From positions 806,001 through 870,000 of the forward strand of contig CAVSTF010000010.1 of assembly GCA_963730785.1 (NCBI GenBank): 64,000 nucleotides of DNA, written 5' to 3'. Position numbers and translations under genes: made by a program. This stretch comes from Bog-473 sp963730785 (GTDB lineage: Bacteria; Actinomycetota; Acidimicrobiia; Acidimicrobiales; RAAP-2). This document shows positions 1-8,959 of this stretch, in pieces; position 1 is the first letter of the stretch, and each line of letters opens with the position of its first letter. The notes under the pieces are model-generated. The model saw nothing but the letters and a program-made list of their open reading frames with translations, was not told the DNA's origin and made no database searches.

Positions 1-294
1 TCCCGATCGATTGACGGCGGTCAACGAGGGCACCATGGCGGTCACCGTGACCCCGGCTGGTGCGGGGCGGCTCTCGCCTTCCAACTGGGCCAGGAGGTCG
101 GCGTAGGCCTTCCTTGGCCCTGCCCGCCAGGCACGCTTTGCGTCATGACGGAGCTGATCGGGCTCCGGTGCCACCACCTGATGGGGTACTCGGCTCCGGG
201 CGACGACCTTTCCGTCCTGATCGACAGCCAGGGCCTTCACCGAGGTGGTGCCGATATCCACCCCAACCGTGACGGCATCGTGACGCTGGTTCAC
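1..294 (-). CDS. FGGY-family carbohydrate kinase, N-terminal fragment cut by window edge
   Basis: Ninety-eight codons without a stop, starting at a GTG (294) and running off the left edge. The N-terminus contains VGVDIGTTSVKALAVDQDGK, the phosphate-1 loop of the FGGY/ASKHA sugar kinase fold (xylulokinase, glycerol kinase and relatives), which bind ATP and phosphorylate a sugar or polyol. An in-frame TAA shortly upstream on the minus strand rules out an earlier start. It is divergent from the 2-hydroxyacid dehydrogenase at 366, leaving about 70 bp for two promoters. The substrate cannot be judged from the N-terminal quarter. That it is a kinase of this fold is fairly sure; any name beyond that is not. 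Confidence 0.75.
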   Translation of the reverse strand, partial: MNQRHDAVTVGVDIGTTSVKALAVDQDGKVVARSRVPHQVVAPEPDQLRHDAKRAWRAGPRKAYADLLAQLEGESRPAPAGVTVTAMVPSLTAVNRSG

Positions 295-365
295 AAATCT
301 GACATCCGTGTCATGCTTCCGCCATTATGGACGAGGATTTCACCGACCGAGAGGGGTTTGAGTAG

Positions 366-1349
366 ATGAGCGACACCCGGCCGAAGGCCCTGGTGACTGC
401 GGCAGTGAGCGGTTCCGGGCTCGACCTCTTGCATGAGCTGGCTGATCTGACCCTCGATTCGTGGCTTGACCAGCCCAGTCTTCGCATCTACAACTCGACC
501 CAGCTCGCCGCCCGGGTCGCCGAAGAAGGCGCCAACATCGTGGTGGTCGAGAGTGACGTGTGCGGGGCCGACCTCTACGAGCAGCCCATGATCGCCGTCG
601 CAAGCTGCCGTGGTGACCCCAACAACGTGGATGTGGCGGCCGCCACCGCGGCCGGCGTACCCGTTCTTTTCGCACCCGGCCGCAATGCCGACGCCGTGGC
701 CGAACTGGCTGTTGGTCTGCTTTTCGCCGCCACCCGCGGCATCGTCCCCGCCGACAAGGACGTTCGAGAAGGCGAGATTTATCGGGACGGCAAAATTCCC
801 TACCAGCGCTACCGGGCCTGGGAGTTGAACGGACGAACCGTCGGCCTGGTGGGTCTGGGTGCCGTGGGTCGGGCCCTCCGGTGGCGTCTGCGTGGACTGG
901 GCATGGATGTGCTGGCCTACGACCCCTACGCTCCCGACGCCACCTCATCGTTGGATGAGCTATTTGCGCGATCCGACGTCATTTCGGTCCATGCGCCGGT
1001 GACGGACGAGACCACCGGCATGATCGGTACCGACGCCTTCTCAAAGATGAAGGACGGCGTGGTGTACCTCAACACCGCCCGGGCCAAGATCCATGACACT
1101 GATGCATTGGTGGCCGCTCTCCAGTCAGGCAAGGTCAGCGCGGCCGGCCTCGATCACTTTGAGGGTGAACACCTGGCGACCGATCACCCCCTCACCACCT
1201 TCCCGTCCGTGGTGCTCACCCCTCACATCGGTGGCGCCACCTACGACACGGAGTCGAATCACACCCGCACCATCGCAGAAGACTTGTGCCGGCTCCTGGC
1301 GGGAGCCCGACCGCTGCACTGCAAAAACCCAGAGGTACTTGGCCGCTGA
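366..1349 (+). CDS. D-isomer-specific 2-hydroxyacid dehydrogenase, NAD-binding
   Basis: A 327-residue cytosolic oxidoreductase of the D-2-hydroxyacid dehydrogenase family (phosphoglycerate, glyoxylate or hydroxypyruvate reductase-like). The NAD-binding Rossmann glycine motif VGLVGLGAVGRALR lies near residues 160-175. The catalytic Arg sits in LNTARAKIHD (usually N-x-x-RG), the Glu in GLDHFEGEH and the His in LTPHIGGAT, so the Arg-Glu-His triad looks complete. ATG at 366 follows a GAGAGGGG purine tract. The S51 peptidase gene begins one base after the stop, so they are likely co-transcribed. The divergent FGGY kinase suggests a sugar or sugar-acid context. The substrate is not predictable; RAKIHD in place of the usual RG-x-x-D/V-D is a mild deviation. 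Confidence 0.85.
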   Translation: MSDTRPKALVTAAVSGSGLDLLHELADLTLDSWLDQPSLRIYNSTQLAARVAEEGANIVVVESDVCGADLYEQPMIAVASCRGDPNNVDVAAATAAGVPVLFAPGRNADAVAELAVGLLFAATRGIVPADKDVREGEIYRDGKIPYQRYRAWELNGRTVGLVGLGAVGRALRWRLRGLGMDVLAYDPYAPDATSSLDELFARSDVISVHAPVTDETTGMIGTDAFSKMKDGVVYLNTARAKIHDTDALVAALQSGKVSAAGLDHFEGEHLATDHPLTTFPSVVLTPHIGGATYDTESNHTRTIAEDLCRLLAGARPLHCKNPEVLGR

Positions 1350-1350
1350 C

Positions 1351-2079
1351 GTGACGGCTCACCAACCGACCATCATCGCCACCAGCATCGGGTTCCAAGC
1401 TGAAGGACCTGATCCAACCAACCTCCGGCCGGGACCGTCCTATGAGTTCGCGGCTGAGCTGGCCAACGCCGGAACGCATCCCCGGATCTGCATCATTAAT
1501 ACGGCCGGTGGCGATGACGACACGCGTTTGGCCGCCTTCCACAATGCGTTCTCAAAGCTCGGATTCATCAGTTCCGACCTCAGGTTGTTTCCCATGCCCA
1601 ACTGGCCCGATGTCCGAGAGCATCTTCTGTCACAGGACATCATTTGGGTGGGCGGTGGCAGCACGGCCAACCTGTTGGCACTGTGGCGGGTTCACGGTCT
1701 CGACGTGATCCTTCGGGAATGCTGGGAAGCCGGCGTCGTGCTGAAGGGCGTGTCGGCTGGTTCACTCTGCTGGCACATCGGCGGTACCACGGATTCTTTC
1801 GGGGAAGTGCTCCAACCGGTGACCAACGGATTGGCCTTTCTGCCCTACAGCAACAGTCCACACCATGATGCTGAAGTACTTCGTCGCCCCACTGTCCACC
1901 GCCTGATAGCCGACGGCACTCTTCCCGACGGCTACGCCACCGAGAACGGAACGGGACTGGTTTTCTTCGGAACCGAACTGGTCGAAGCCATCACCGAGGA
2001 CGCCACGAAAAAGACGTACTCGTTGGTACGCGACGGCGACACCTGTATTGAAACGCCGCTGACCACTCGTCTCCTGTAG
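1351..2079 (+). CDS. Peptidase S51 family protein (dipeptidase E-like)
   Basis: A 242-residue protein of the peptidase E / cyanophycinase-like serine hydrolase family, cytosolic alpha-aspartyl dipeptidases. The nucleophile elbow GVSAGSLCW puts the catalytic Ser at about residue 135. WVGGGSTANLLALWR (98-112) is the conserved glycine-rich segment and SPHHDAE (near 170) supplies the candidate catalytic His. The GTG start at 1351 directly follows the stop of the dehydrogenase; earlier in-frame codons would run through that gene in another frame. The length fits the family (about 230 residues). The amidohydrolase at 2091 follows after 11 bp, so this appears to be a hydrolase operon. The actual peptide or amide substrate is unknown. 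Confidence 0.82.
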   Translation: MTAHQPTIIATSIGFQAEGPDPTNLRPGPSYEFAAELANAGTHPRICIINTAGGDDDTRLAAFHNAFSKLGFISSDLRLFPMPNWPDVREHLLSQDIIWVGGGSTANLLALWRVHGLDVILRECWEAGVVLKGVSAGSLCWHIGGTTDSFGEVLQPVTNGLAFLPYSNSPHHDAEVLRRPTVHRLIADGTLPDGYATENGTGLVFFGTELVEAITEDATKKTYSLVRDGDTCIETPLTTRLL

Positions 2080-2090
2080 GCATCCCTCAC

Positions 2091-3305
2091 ATGGGCATTC
2101 CGTTAGGCCGTCCGACGACACTTCTTCCCGATCCGGAACCACGGGCCATTCATGTCCCCATCATTTCGGTGGACGACCACTTGATTGAACCGCCTGATCT
2201 TTTCCTCGGGCGAATTCCGGCCAATCTGCAACCCGAAGCTCCCACGATCGTGGAGGACGAACTCGGGAATCAGTGCTGGATATTCGAAGGCAATCGATAT
2301 CCAAATATCGGGCTGAACGCCGTTGTTGGTCGGCCAAAGAGCGAGTGGAGCATGGAACCGGCCCGCTTCGATCAGATGCGGCCGGGCTGTTTCGACATCG
2401 AGGCCCGGGTTGATGACATGGACCGGGCCGGTATTTGGGCCTCACTCTGTTTTCCGTCTTTGGTCTCAGGCTTTTGCGGTGCCGTCTACTCGAGAGCGAA
2501 GAACAGAGACCTCGGGCTGGCCTGCTTGCATGCCTTCAACGATTGGCATCACGACACGTGGGCCGCCCCGTATCCCGAGCGGATCATCCCGCTACAACTG
2601 CCGTACCTGGCCGACATTGCACAGGCCGTTATCGAGCTCGAACACAACGCCGCACGCGGCTTCAAGGCGGTCAGCTTTCCGGAGTTTCCGGCCCAGCTCG
2701 GTCTGCCCTCCATCTTCACCGGAGAGTGGGATCCCTTCTTCGCCGCCTGCGAGCGCACGGGCACGGTGGTGTGCCTCCACACCGGAGCGTCGTCATGGGC
2801 CCCACTCCCCTCACCCGATCCACCCTTCGAGCTGCTGCCCACCCTGTTCCCCGTCAACGCGCTTGTCGCAGCCGGTGAGTGGCTCTGGTCCGGGGTGCCA
2901 ATTCGATTTCCGGGGCTGCGCATCGCCATGTCGGAAGGTGGCATCGGGTGGGTACCCATGCTGATGGACCGAGCCGATTACGTGGTCCACCATTCGGCCT
3001 CCGGATCGGAGAGTAACGCCTGGCCGTCCGCCCTCCTGCCGAGCGAAGTCCTTCGTCGGAATTTCTGGTTCTGCTCCATCGACGACCCGTCCAGCGTCAT
3101 CATGCGAGACATCATCGGGATCGACCACATCATGGTCGAGAGCGATTACCCCCACGCCGACTCGTCATGGCCCGACACTCAGCGAGTGGTGACTCAGACG
3201 TGGGGCAGCCTGGATGACAAGGACTTGCGATCCATCGCAGCCGGCAACGCCGCCTACCTGTTCCAGCATCCCCTGCCGCCGCAAGACGACTGGCGAAGCA
3301 AATAG
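2091..3305 (+). CDS. Amidohydrolase-2 family metal-dependent hydrolase
   Basis: A 404-residue TIM-barrel hydrolase of the amidohydrolase 2 (ACMSD-like) family. Near the N-terminus SVDDHLIEPPDLF gives the first metal motif (D-x-H type). VVCLHTGASSW near the middle supplies a metal His, and ESDYPHADSSWPDT near the C-terminus carries the conserved Asp. Actinobacteria hold many such paralogues near CoA-dependent catabolic genes, where they hydrolyse or decarboxylate cyclic intermediates; the substrate here is unknown. It is third in a plus-strand run (366-3305) and converges with the D-aminoacylase-like gene ending at 3315. The start at 2091 is taken because the preceding gene ends at 2079; ATG codons a few residues in are possible alternatives. 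Confidence 0.85.
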   Translation: MGIPLGRPTTLLPDPEPRAIHVPIISVDDHLIEPPDLFLGRIPANLQPEAPTIVEDELGNQCWIFEGNRYPNIGLNAVVGRPKSEWSMEPARFDQMRPGCFDIEARVDDMDRAGIWASLCFPSLVSGFCGAVYSRAKNRDLGLACLHAFNDWHHDTWAAPYPERIIPLQLPYLADIAQAVIELEHNAARGFKAVSFPEFPAQLGLPSIFTGEWDPFFAACERTGTVVCLHTGASSWAPLPSPDPPFELLPTLFPVNALVAAGEWLWSGVPIRFPGLRIAMSEGGIGWVPMLMDRADYVVHHSASGSESNAWPSALLPSEVLRRNFWFCSIDDPSSVIMRDIIGIDHIMVESDYPHADSSWPDTQRVVTQTWGSLDDKDLRSIAAGNAAYLFQHPLPPQDDWRSK

Positions 3306-3314
3306 TCGGCGGTA

Positions 3315-5028
3315 CTACAGGCTGGGCGCTGGTTGCGGGCCACGCAGGAGTCGACCCGGCAGTTCACCCGTCGACTCGTCGTGCTCACGAACAACGACAC
3401 CCGACTTCACGGTGGCCACGTACCCGCGCGCCCGCTGAATGAGGCGTTTGCCCTGTGCCGGCAGGTCGTAGACCATTTCAGGCGGCTCAAGAGCCAGCGC
3501 ATCGTGGTCGATCACATTGACGTCGGCCAGGTACCCCGGGGCCAAAAGTCCACGATCCCGGAAGCCATACAGCTCAGCTGTACGACGGGTCTGCATGTGC
3601 ACGACTTGCTCAACCGGCAGCTGCTCGCCCCTGGTGCGGTCCCGAGCCCAGTGGGCCAGCATGAAGGTGGGGAGACTGGCGTCACAGAGCACGCCGCAGT
3701 GGGCGCCACCGTCGCCCAGACCGAGCACGGTGGCCGGGTGGGTCAGCATTTCGCGAACTGCGTCCAAGTTGCCTGCGGCGTAATCAAGGAGCGGTAGGTA
3801 CAGCAGCTCGTGGCCATCTCGCTGCAGCATGAGGTCGTAGAGCACCTCAATGGAGGGCTTGCCTTCTCGGGCGGCGATGGCGGCCACACTGGCTTCTGGT
3901 GCCGGCTCGTAGTTCGGGGGATTCCCCAGCGGAAATAGCTTGTGGAGACTGGCCAACAGCATGGAGACGAATCTCCCGGGCGAGGCCTCTTCACTCAAGA
4001 TGGCTTGACGTACCTCGTCGGTACGCAAATGAGCCACTCGTTCGGCCAAAGGAAGGTCCTTGAGCGCTTGGTAAGCCTGGTGATGCGAGAACGGATGAGT
4101 GGCCGATTCGAAGCCAAACATCAACGACGTCGGCTTGCCCGCCACCTGCGGCACCAGCCAAGCACCCTGACGGTTGGCCGCCACGCCTCGATTAATCCAT
4201 TCGCGCCACAGATCGGGAGCGAAGTCCGGCTGCAACACCTGATAGGTAACGGGCACGCCGGCCCGAATCGAGATCTCCGACATCCAAGCGAACTCGTGAT
4301 CGAGATCCACCATGTCGCTGGCCAGCGAGAAGACGCGGTGCCCGGCTTTGCCCAGCGCCTCGCCAATGGCAATCAGTTCATCGGCTGAGGCAGTGGTGCC
4401 GGCTGCCAGCTCGCCGTCTTTGGCTCGGTGCAGCACGGTGCGCGTGGTCGAAGCTCCAATGGCTCCAGCGTGAACGGCCTCTCGGACCAACGCCGCCATT
4501 TCGGCGATCTCGTCGGAATTGGCTTCGCCATTGGCCCGGCCTTCGCCCACCACGAATGCACGAAGTGCTCCATGGGGAACCAGGGCTGCCACATCGAGAA
4601 TCCGGTCGGTGCGCTCCACCTCATCGAGGTATTCGGGAAACGATTCCCAGTTCCAGTTCATGCCCTCGGACAGGGCGGCACCGGGAATGTCCTCCACCCC
4701 TTCCATGAGCTGGATCAGCCATTCGCGATCAGTCGCCCGCGCTGGAGCGAAGCCCACGCCGCAGTTGCCCATGACCACCGTGGTCACACCGTGCCAACCG
4801 GAGGGCGATACTTCGGGATCCCAAGTGACCTGACCGTCGTAGTGCGTGTGCACGTCGACCCACCCTGGGGTGACCAGCTTCCCCTCGGCATCGATCTCAC
4901 GTCGGCCTTGGCCGGTGACTTCCCCCACGGCTGTAATCCGGCCGCCCTCAATGGCGACGTCGCCCGTACGGGTGGCCTTGCCAGCTGCCGTCGGCGATGG
5001 TGCCGCCTCGAATGACCAGATCGTGCAT
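3315..5028 (-). CDS. N-acyl-D-amino-acid deacylase-like amidohydrolase (one frameshift)
   Basis: About 570 residues after repair. The protein starts MHDLVIRGGTIADG, the typical beta-sandwich start of amidohydrolase superfamily members. After one extra base near 4985 it continues TRTGDVAIEGGRITAVGE and then the metal site GWVDVHTHYDGQVTWDP (H-x-H). MGNCGVGFAPAR and DGGAHCGVLCDASLPTF are hallmarks of the D-aminoacylase subgroup, zinc enzymes that remove acyl groups from N-acyl-D-amino acids, although many annotated members act on other cyclic amides. ATG at 5028 has AGAGGGG upstream. The nominal reading frame breaks after 26 codons, but deleting one base restores a perfect family N-terminus and an integral length. 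It lies 26 bp downstream of the FAD oxidoreductase and converges with the amidohydrolase. Confidence 0.85.
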
Positions 5029-5054
5029 GGTGATGTCCCCTCTTCGTTTCCTGC

Positions 5055-6467
5055 TTAGGCGGCCACTGCAGTGAGCAGTGAACCACGGCTGACACGCAGC
5101 GCTTCAACATCTGAATAGTCCCCATCCGGAGCAGCGAAATAGGACGCTATCCGGGTCAGGAATTCGGCGTCGGCCATCAGTTCGTCCGGCCTCACCAAGG
5201 TATTGATCATTCGAAGCAAGCCTCGGGCGATGATCGGATCCGTGGGCCGGCCCAGCATGACGTCGGCGACCAGCAGACCGAACTTCCGCATGAAGCCATC
5301 CGGCTCCTGCCCGCCACCATTGCCCCCGCCAAACGAATCCATCATCACCGCGGAGTGGTACCAGGGCTCCACCTGTTGCTTCGAGAGCTCCTCGTAGGTG
5401 GCGGCCCGAGACAACGGCATATTCGAGTGGAGCGAGTAGGCATCGGCCAGCAGCGTGGCCTGGACAAAGGCCAACGAGCATCCCCGGCCGTACATCGGGT
5501 TCGTGCAGGTATGCGCATCGCCGACGGCGTGGAATCCGGTCACCAATGGCTGGCCTTCCACATCGGTGAAGTGACGCAGACGATTGATGAGGCCACCCAT
5601 GGGTCGCACTGGGCCGATCGGCTCAATGGCGTCAGACACGAAGAAGCGATCCGGACCGGGCAGGGTGTGGCAGGCCCGATCGAATGCGTCGGGGTCCAGC
5701 AGAGCCTTGCGGAGTTCATGGTCACTCGAGCGCACGGCCAGCGTGACCGAGAAGGTGGAGCCGTCACACGGAATGGCCAGGTACTTCAGGTATCCGAAGT
5801 CACCGCCCAATCGAGGATCAACCGTCACGTCCAGATCAGCGGGTCGTCGATACCAGCGAGTGAGGTAGACGATCTCGGAGTTCACGACTTCTTCGGCTAT
5901 CTCGACGCCAGCTTCAGACAGCCAGGGCAACACATCACCCCGGCGACCCGTGCAGGCAACCACATCGCCCTGCAGTTCGCTGCCGTCTGACAACCGGGCG
6001 CCGGTGACATGCGGGAGTTCGCCATTGAGGTCGAACAGGAGTCCGTCGACACCTACCCCCGAACGAAACTTCACGTGGGGTTCCCGCCGGACGGCATCGC
6101 GCAGCGCCCACTCGAAGGTGGTCCGCCTCACAATCAGGGTATTGAGGTCCTCATCACCCGGTTCATAGGCCCCGAGACTTCCAGTCAGTGTCAGAGATTC
6201 GGCTCCGGCGGCCCGCAACACCTCCAGCACATCTGGGAAACGCTCGCGCAGCACCACGGTTAAGCGGGCCAGAAAGCCATGCGTCTGATGGGCCTGTGGT
6301 GCACCCAGCCGCTCGTCCGCGAAGGCCGCTTCGGCGTCGCCGTATTCATTGAGCGGATCACGCTCGAGCACAGTGACCCGATGACCGAGGCGGCCGAGTG
6401 CCAAAGCAGTGGCCAACCCGCCGATGCTGCCTCCGGCCACAATCACGTGACCCCGTTCGGTCGACAT
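5055..6467 (-). CDS. FAD-dependent oxidoreductase (FAD-binding monooxygenase/halogenase-like fold)
   Basis: A 470-residue flavoprotein. VIVAGGSIGGLATALALG with VTVLERD 15 residues later is the N-terminal FAD-binding Rossmann motif of the p-hydroxybenzoate hydroxylase/halogenase/geranylgeranyl reductase group. AVGDAHTCTNPMYGRGCSLA is the second FAD contact (GD-A motif). No membrane segment is evident. ATG at 6467 overlaps the TGA of the LLM oxidoreductase by one base (TGATG), favouring it over a TTG three codons upstream and implying translational coupling. Co-expression with an F420-type oxidoreductase suggests joint action on one organic substrate. The substrate and whether it hydroxylates or reduces cannot be told. 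Confidence 0.8.
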   Translation of the reverse strand: MSTERGHVIVAGGSIGGLATALALGRLGHRVTVLERDPLNEYGDAEAAFADERLGAPQAHQTHGFLARLTVVLRERFPDVLEVLRAAGAESLTLTGSLGAYEPGDEDLNTLIVRRTTFEWALRDAVRREPHVKFRSGVGVDGLLFDLNGELPHVTGARLSDGSELQGDVVACTGRRGDVLPWLSEAGVEIAEEVVNSEIVYLTRWYRRPADLDVTVDPRLGGDFGYLKYLAIPCDGSTFSVTLAVRSSDHELRKALLDPDAFDRACHTLPGPDRFFVSDAIEPIGPVRPMGGLINRLRHFTDVEGQPLVTGFHAVGDAHTCTNPMYGRGCSLAFVQATLLADAYSLHSNMPLSRAATYEELSKQQVEPWYHSAVMMDSFGGGNGGGQEPDGFMRKFGLLVADVMLGRPTDPIIARGLLRMINTLVRPDELMADAEFLTRIASYFAAPDGDYSDVEALRVSRGSLLTAVAA

Positions 6468-7508
6468 CAGATCCAACTACGAACCTTCTCAATCATGGCC
6501 ACGGGGTCGCCGCCGACCGGGGTGACGTTGACATGCGTCACACCAGCTTCGGCACAGCGCGGCCAACCGCTCCTTGATGTAGCCCTCAGGCCCACACAGC
6601 GACGTGGCCTCCAGGAGTTCCTTGGGCACCAGGGCGGCCGCTTCATCCTTCTTGCCCGACAGATACAGGTCCTGGATTTCGGCCGCTTCCTTTTCGTAGC
6701 CGTAGCGACAGGCCAGCGCGTTGTAGAAGTTCTTGCCCTTGGCTCCCATGCCGCCGATGTACAGCGCGGCCATGGAGCGGCCCAAGTCACGGATGCCGGC
6801 CACTTCGGCCTCTTCACCGATGGCCAGAATGCCGCCGGCCGCAATCTGCAGTGTCTCCAGGCCGGCGTCACGCTTGGCGGCTCCAGCCGCCAGGGCGGGG
6901 CCGAAAACGTCTTTGGCCTTCTCGGGCACGAAGAAGAGAGGCAGCCAACCGTCGGCCACTTCGGCCGTCATGGCCACATTCTTCTCACCGAGCGCCGCGA
7001 CCCAAATCGGAATCCGCGAGCGCTCGGGCCGACCGATGATCTTGAGCGCCTTGCCCAGGCCAGTTCCCTGACCTTCGGGCAGCGGGATGTTGTAGGCCGC
7101 CCCTTCGTGGGTCAGCGGCGCCTCACGAGCCCACACCGTCCGACAGATGTCGATGATTTCCCGAGTACGGGTCAATGGACGGTCGTAGGGAACACCGTGG
7201 AATCCCTCGATGACTTGAGGTCCCGATGCACCAAGTCCGAGGACACATCGCCCACCCGACATGGCGTCCACGCCGGCTGCCGTCATGGCAATGAGCGTCG
7301 GGGTACGGGTGTAGATCGGCAGGATGGCCGCCCCAATCTCGACTCGCTCCGTCTTGGCGGCCAGATAGCCCATGAAGCTCGGGGCGTCGTAGCCGTAGGC
7401 CTCGGCGACCCACACCGTGTCCAGGCCCACCTTCTCCAGTTCGGCAGCCTGACGAGCTGACTCGGCAAACCCTCCCGCATAGCTCAGCGGCATCGAAAGC
7501 TTCACCAA
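6467..7508 (-). CDS. LLM-class F420-dependent oxidoreductase (one frameshift)
   Basis: A 346-residue luciferase-like TIM-barrel protein after removal of one extra base near 6560. It starts with MPLSYAGGFAESARQAAELE, and ILPIYTRTPTLIAMTAAGVD and GRCVLGLGASGPQVIEGF match the actinobacterial F420-dependent LLM oxidoreductases, which transfer hydride to or from deazaflavin F420. The C-terminus AEAGVTHVNVTPVGGDP is in the next frame. It heads a minus-strand operon with the FAD oxidoreductase and D-aminoacylase-like gene. The divergent TetR gene and a palindrome at 7568-7583 lie just upstream, so this gene is a likely TetR target. The substrate is unknown. Confidence 0.87.
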
Positions 7509-7567
7509 AGACTCCCTTCACGAACTGCGTCGACTAGTGGAAACGACTGTAGCCAACATTAGGGTAT

Positions 7568-7583
7568 GGTAACGAACGTTGCC
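7568..7583. promoter_or_regulatory. Probable TetR operator between LLM oxidoreductase and tetR
   Basis: GGTAACGAACGTTGCC is an inverted repeat (GGYAACG-AA-CGTTRCC) with one mismatched pair. It lies between the divergent LLM oxidoreductase (start 7508) and TetR (start 7597) genes and overlaps TATGGT (7565-7570), a candidate -10 for the TetR gene. Size and place fit autoregulation by the adjacent TetR protein. It differs from the TGAC-N6-GTCA sites elsewhere in the window. Confidence 0.5.
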
Positions 7584-7596
7584 AAATGAGGACGCC

Positions 7597-8253
7597 ATGA
7601 CATCCACCGACTCGCAACTGCGCTCTTGGCGAGGCGTGCCGCTCGATGTTCGGCGGTCCGAGCGCCGGGAGCAGCTCATCGATGCCGCCTTTGACCTCCT
7701 GGGCGCCTACGGATGGCAAGGGACCACGGTCAGGGGCGTTTGCCAGGCTGCCCGCCTCAATCCGAGGTACTTCTACGAGAGCTTCGACACGCTCGAGGAC
7801 CTCCTCATCGCCGTCTTCGATCGGCTGGTGGTCGAGTCGACCCAGGTGGCGCTGACCGCCATTGAACGAGCGGGACCCGATCCGAGGGAGCGGGCCACGG
7901 CCGTCATTGACGGCATCGTCCGCTTCGTGACCGACGACCCCAAGCGGGCCCGCATCTTGTTCGTCGAAGCCAGAGGCAATGTGCGGCTAGGCCGCCGTCG
8001 ACTCAGCACCATGCATGCCACCGCTGAATGGCTCGAGCGCTACCTCTGGCGGCAGACCGATATGGCCAGTGACCGCGTTGGGCTGGTGGCCTCCCATCTC
8101 CTGGTCGGTGGACTCACCGAACTCGTGATCACGTGGCTTGACGGCAATCTCGATGTCTCGCTGGACCAGCTGGTCGAAGATGCGTCAGCCCTCACCGTGG
8201 CCGTTGGTCTGGGAGCCGTGGGCGTGGCCCAAGCCAGAGCATCCAAGGGCTGA
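7597..8253 (+). CDS. TetR/AcrR family transcriptional regulator
   Basis: A 218-residue regulator. The N-terminal helix-turn-helix runs from RREQLIDAAFDLLGAYGW through TTVRGVCQAARLNPRYFY to ESFDTLEDLLIAVFD, the standard TetR DNA-binding domain (residues about 20-70). The rest is an all-helical ligand-binding/dimerisation domain with no recognisable specificity. ATG at 7597 is preceded by GAGG at 5 bp; a TTG six codons upstream is less likely. A 16-bp palindrome at 7568-7583 probably is its operator, and the divergent LLM/FAD/D-aminoacylase operon is the obvious target. The HAD hydrolase gene follows 40 bp downstream. Confidence 0.9.
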   Translation: MTSTDSQLRSWRGVPLDVRRSERREQLIDAAFDLLGAYGWQGTTVRGVCQAARLNPRYFYESFDTLEDLLIAVFDRLVVESTQVALTAIERAGPDPRERATAVIDGIVRFVTDDPKRARILFVEARGNVRLGRRRLSTMHATAEWLERYLWRQTDMASDRVGLVASHLLVGGLTELVITWLDGNLDVSLDQLVEDASALTVAVGLGAVGVAQARASKG

Positions 8254-8293
8254 AGCCGACCACTACTTCACATCGTCGTCCTACGATGCCCAA

Positions 8294-8910
8294 GTGGACA
8301 CGCCACCCATAGACCTGGTGCTCTTCGACCTGGGTGGGGTCCTGATCGAGTTCGGCGGCGTCGAACCGATGAAGGCGCTCTCCGGCATTGAGACCGACGA
8401 CGAGCTCTGGGAACGCTGGCTGACCAGCCCTTGGGTTCGTCTCTTCGAGCGAGGACACTGCTCCCCCGACGATTTCGCCACCGGTATGGTCGCCGAATGG
8501 CAGCTGGACATGTCACCCAGCCAATATCTCGGTGCTTTCACGAACTGGCCGGGCGGCGTGTTGGACGGAGCCTTGGAACTGGTCACTGAAGTGCGTGACC
8601 TGGTTCCGACTGGCTGCCTGAGCAACACGAACACCATCCATTGGAACACCCACTTCGCCCAGTGGGCCCTGATGAGTGGCTTTGACCATCGCTTCCTCTC
8701 CTTTGAGATCGGCGCCGTAAAGCCCGACAAGGAACTCTTCCAATTCGTGGCCAGCGCAATCGACGCCTCACCCGAACGAACACTCTTCCTGGACGACAAC
8801 ATCCTCAACATTGACGCCGCCCTCTCCGTTCGGCTTCCAGGCCCGGCCGAGTAAAAGGCGTCCCTGAAGCCCGACAGGCGCTGACTGAAGTCGGAGTGCT
8901 CGCCCTCTAG
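8294..8910 (+). CDS. HAD-superfamily hydrolase (two single-base frameshifts near the 3' end)
   Basis: About 204 residues after repair. HAD motif I is LVLFDLGGVLIEF, motif II is the Ser in GCLSNTN, the motif III Lys is in GAVKPDKELF, and motif IV is TLFLDDNILNIDAA. It belongs to the GGVL-type subfamily of phosphatases or haloacid dehalogenase-like hydrolases. GTG at 8294 opens the conserved domain with no spare residues. Extra bases near 8830 and at the AAAA run near 8854 shift the frame twice; repaired, the C-terminus reads SVGFQARPSKGVPEARQAL and ends at TAG 8910. The second Asp of motif I is replaced by Gly (DLGG), common in this branch. The substrate is unknown. Confidence 0.8.
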
Positions 8911-8923
8911 TCCCACCGAGTCA

Positions 8924-8941
8924 CCTGACGCCGGTGTCAGG
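8924..8941. promoter_or_regulatory. TGAC-N6-GTCA operator (site 1) upstream of the DUF35/thiolase pair
   Basis: CCTGACGCCGGTGTCAGG is an 18-bp inverted repeat with one mismatched pair, core TGACGCCGGTGTCA at 8926-8939. Its left half overlaps a possible -35 (CTGACG, 8925-8930) placed 17 bp from the -10 TATCAT. It is one of seven related palindromes before acyl-CoA catabolism genes in this window. Confidence 0.6.
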
Positions 8942-8947
8942 GATGCG

Positions 8948-8953
8948 TATCAT
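8948..8953 (+). promoter_or_regulatory. Candidate -10 box (TATCAT), leaderless start for the DUF35 gene
   Basis: TATCAT ends 6 bp before the ATG at 8960, so transcription would begin at or next to the start codon, and no ribosome binding site is present. A CTGACG box 17 bp upstream lies within the operator at 8924-8941, so a bound repressor would block RNA polymerase. Confidence 0.45.
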
Positions 8954-8959
8954 GCGGCC

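Noticed and set aside
340..948. Long minus-strand open frame opposite the 2-hydroxyacid dehydrogenase
   Set aside because: Arg/Pro/Gly-rich translation without any motif, fully antisense to a well-supported gene; a shadow frame of high-GC coding DNA.
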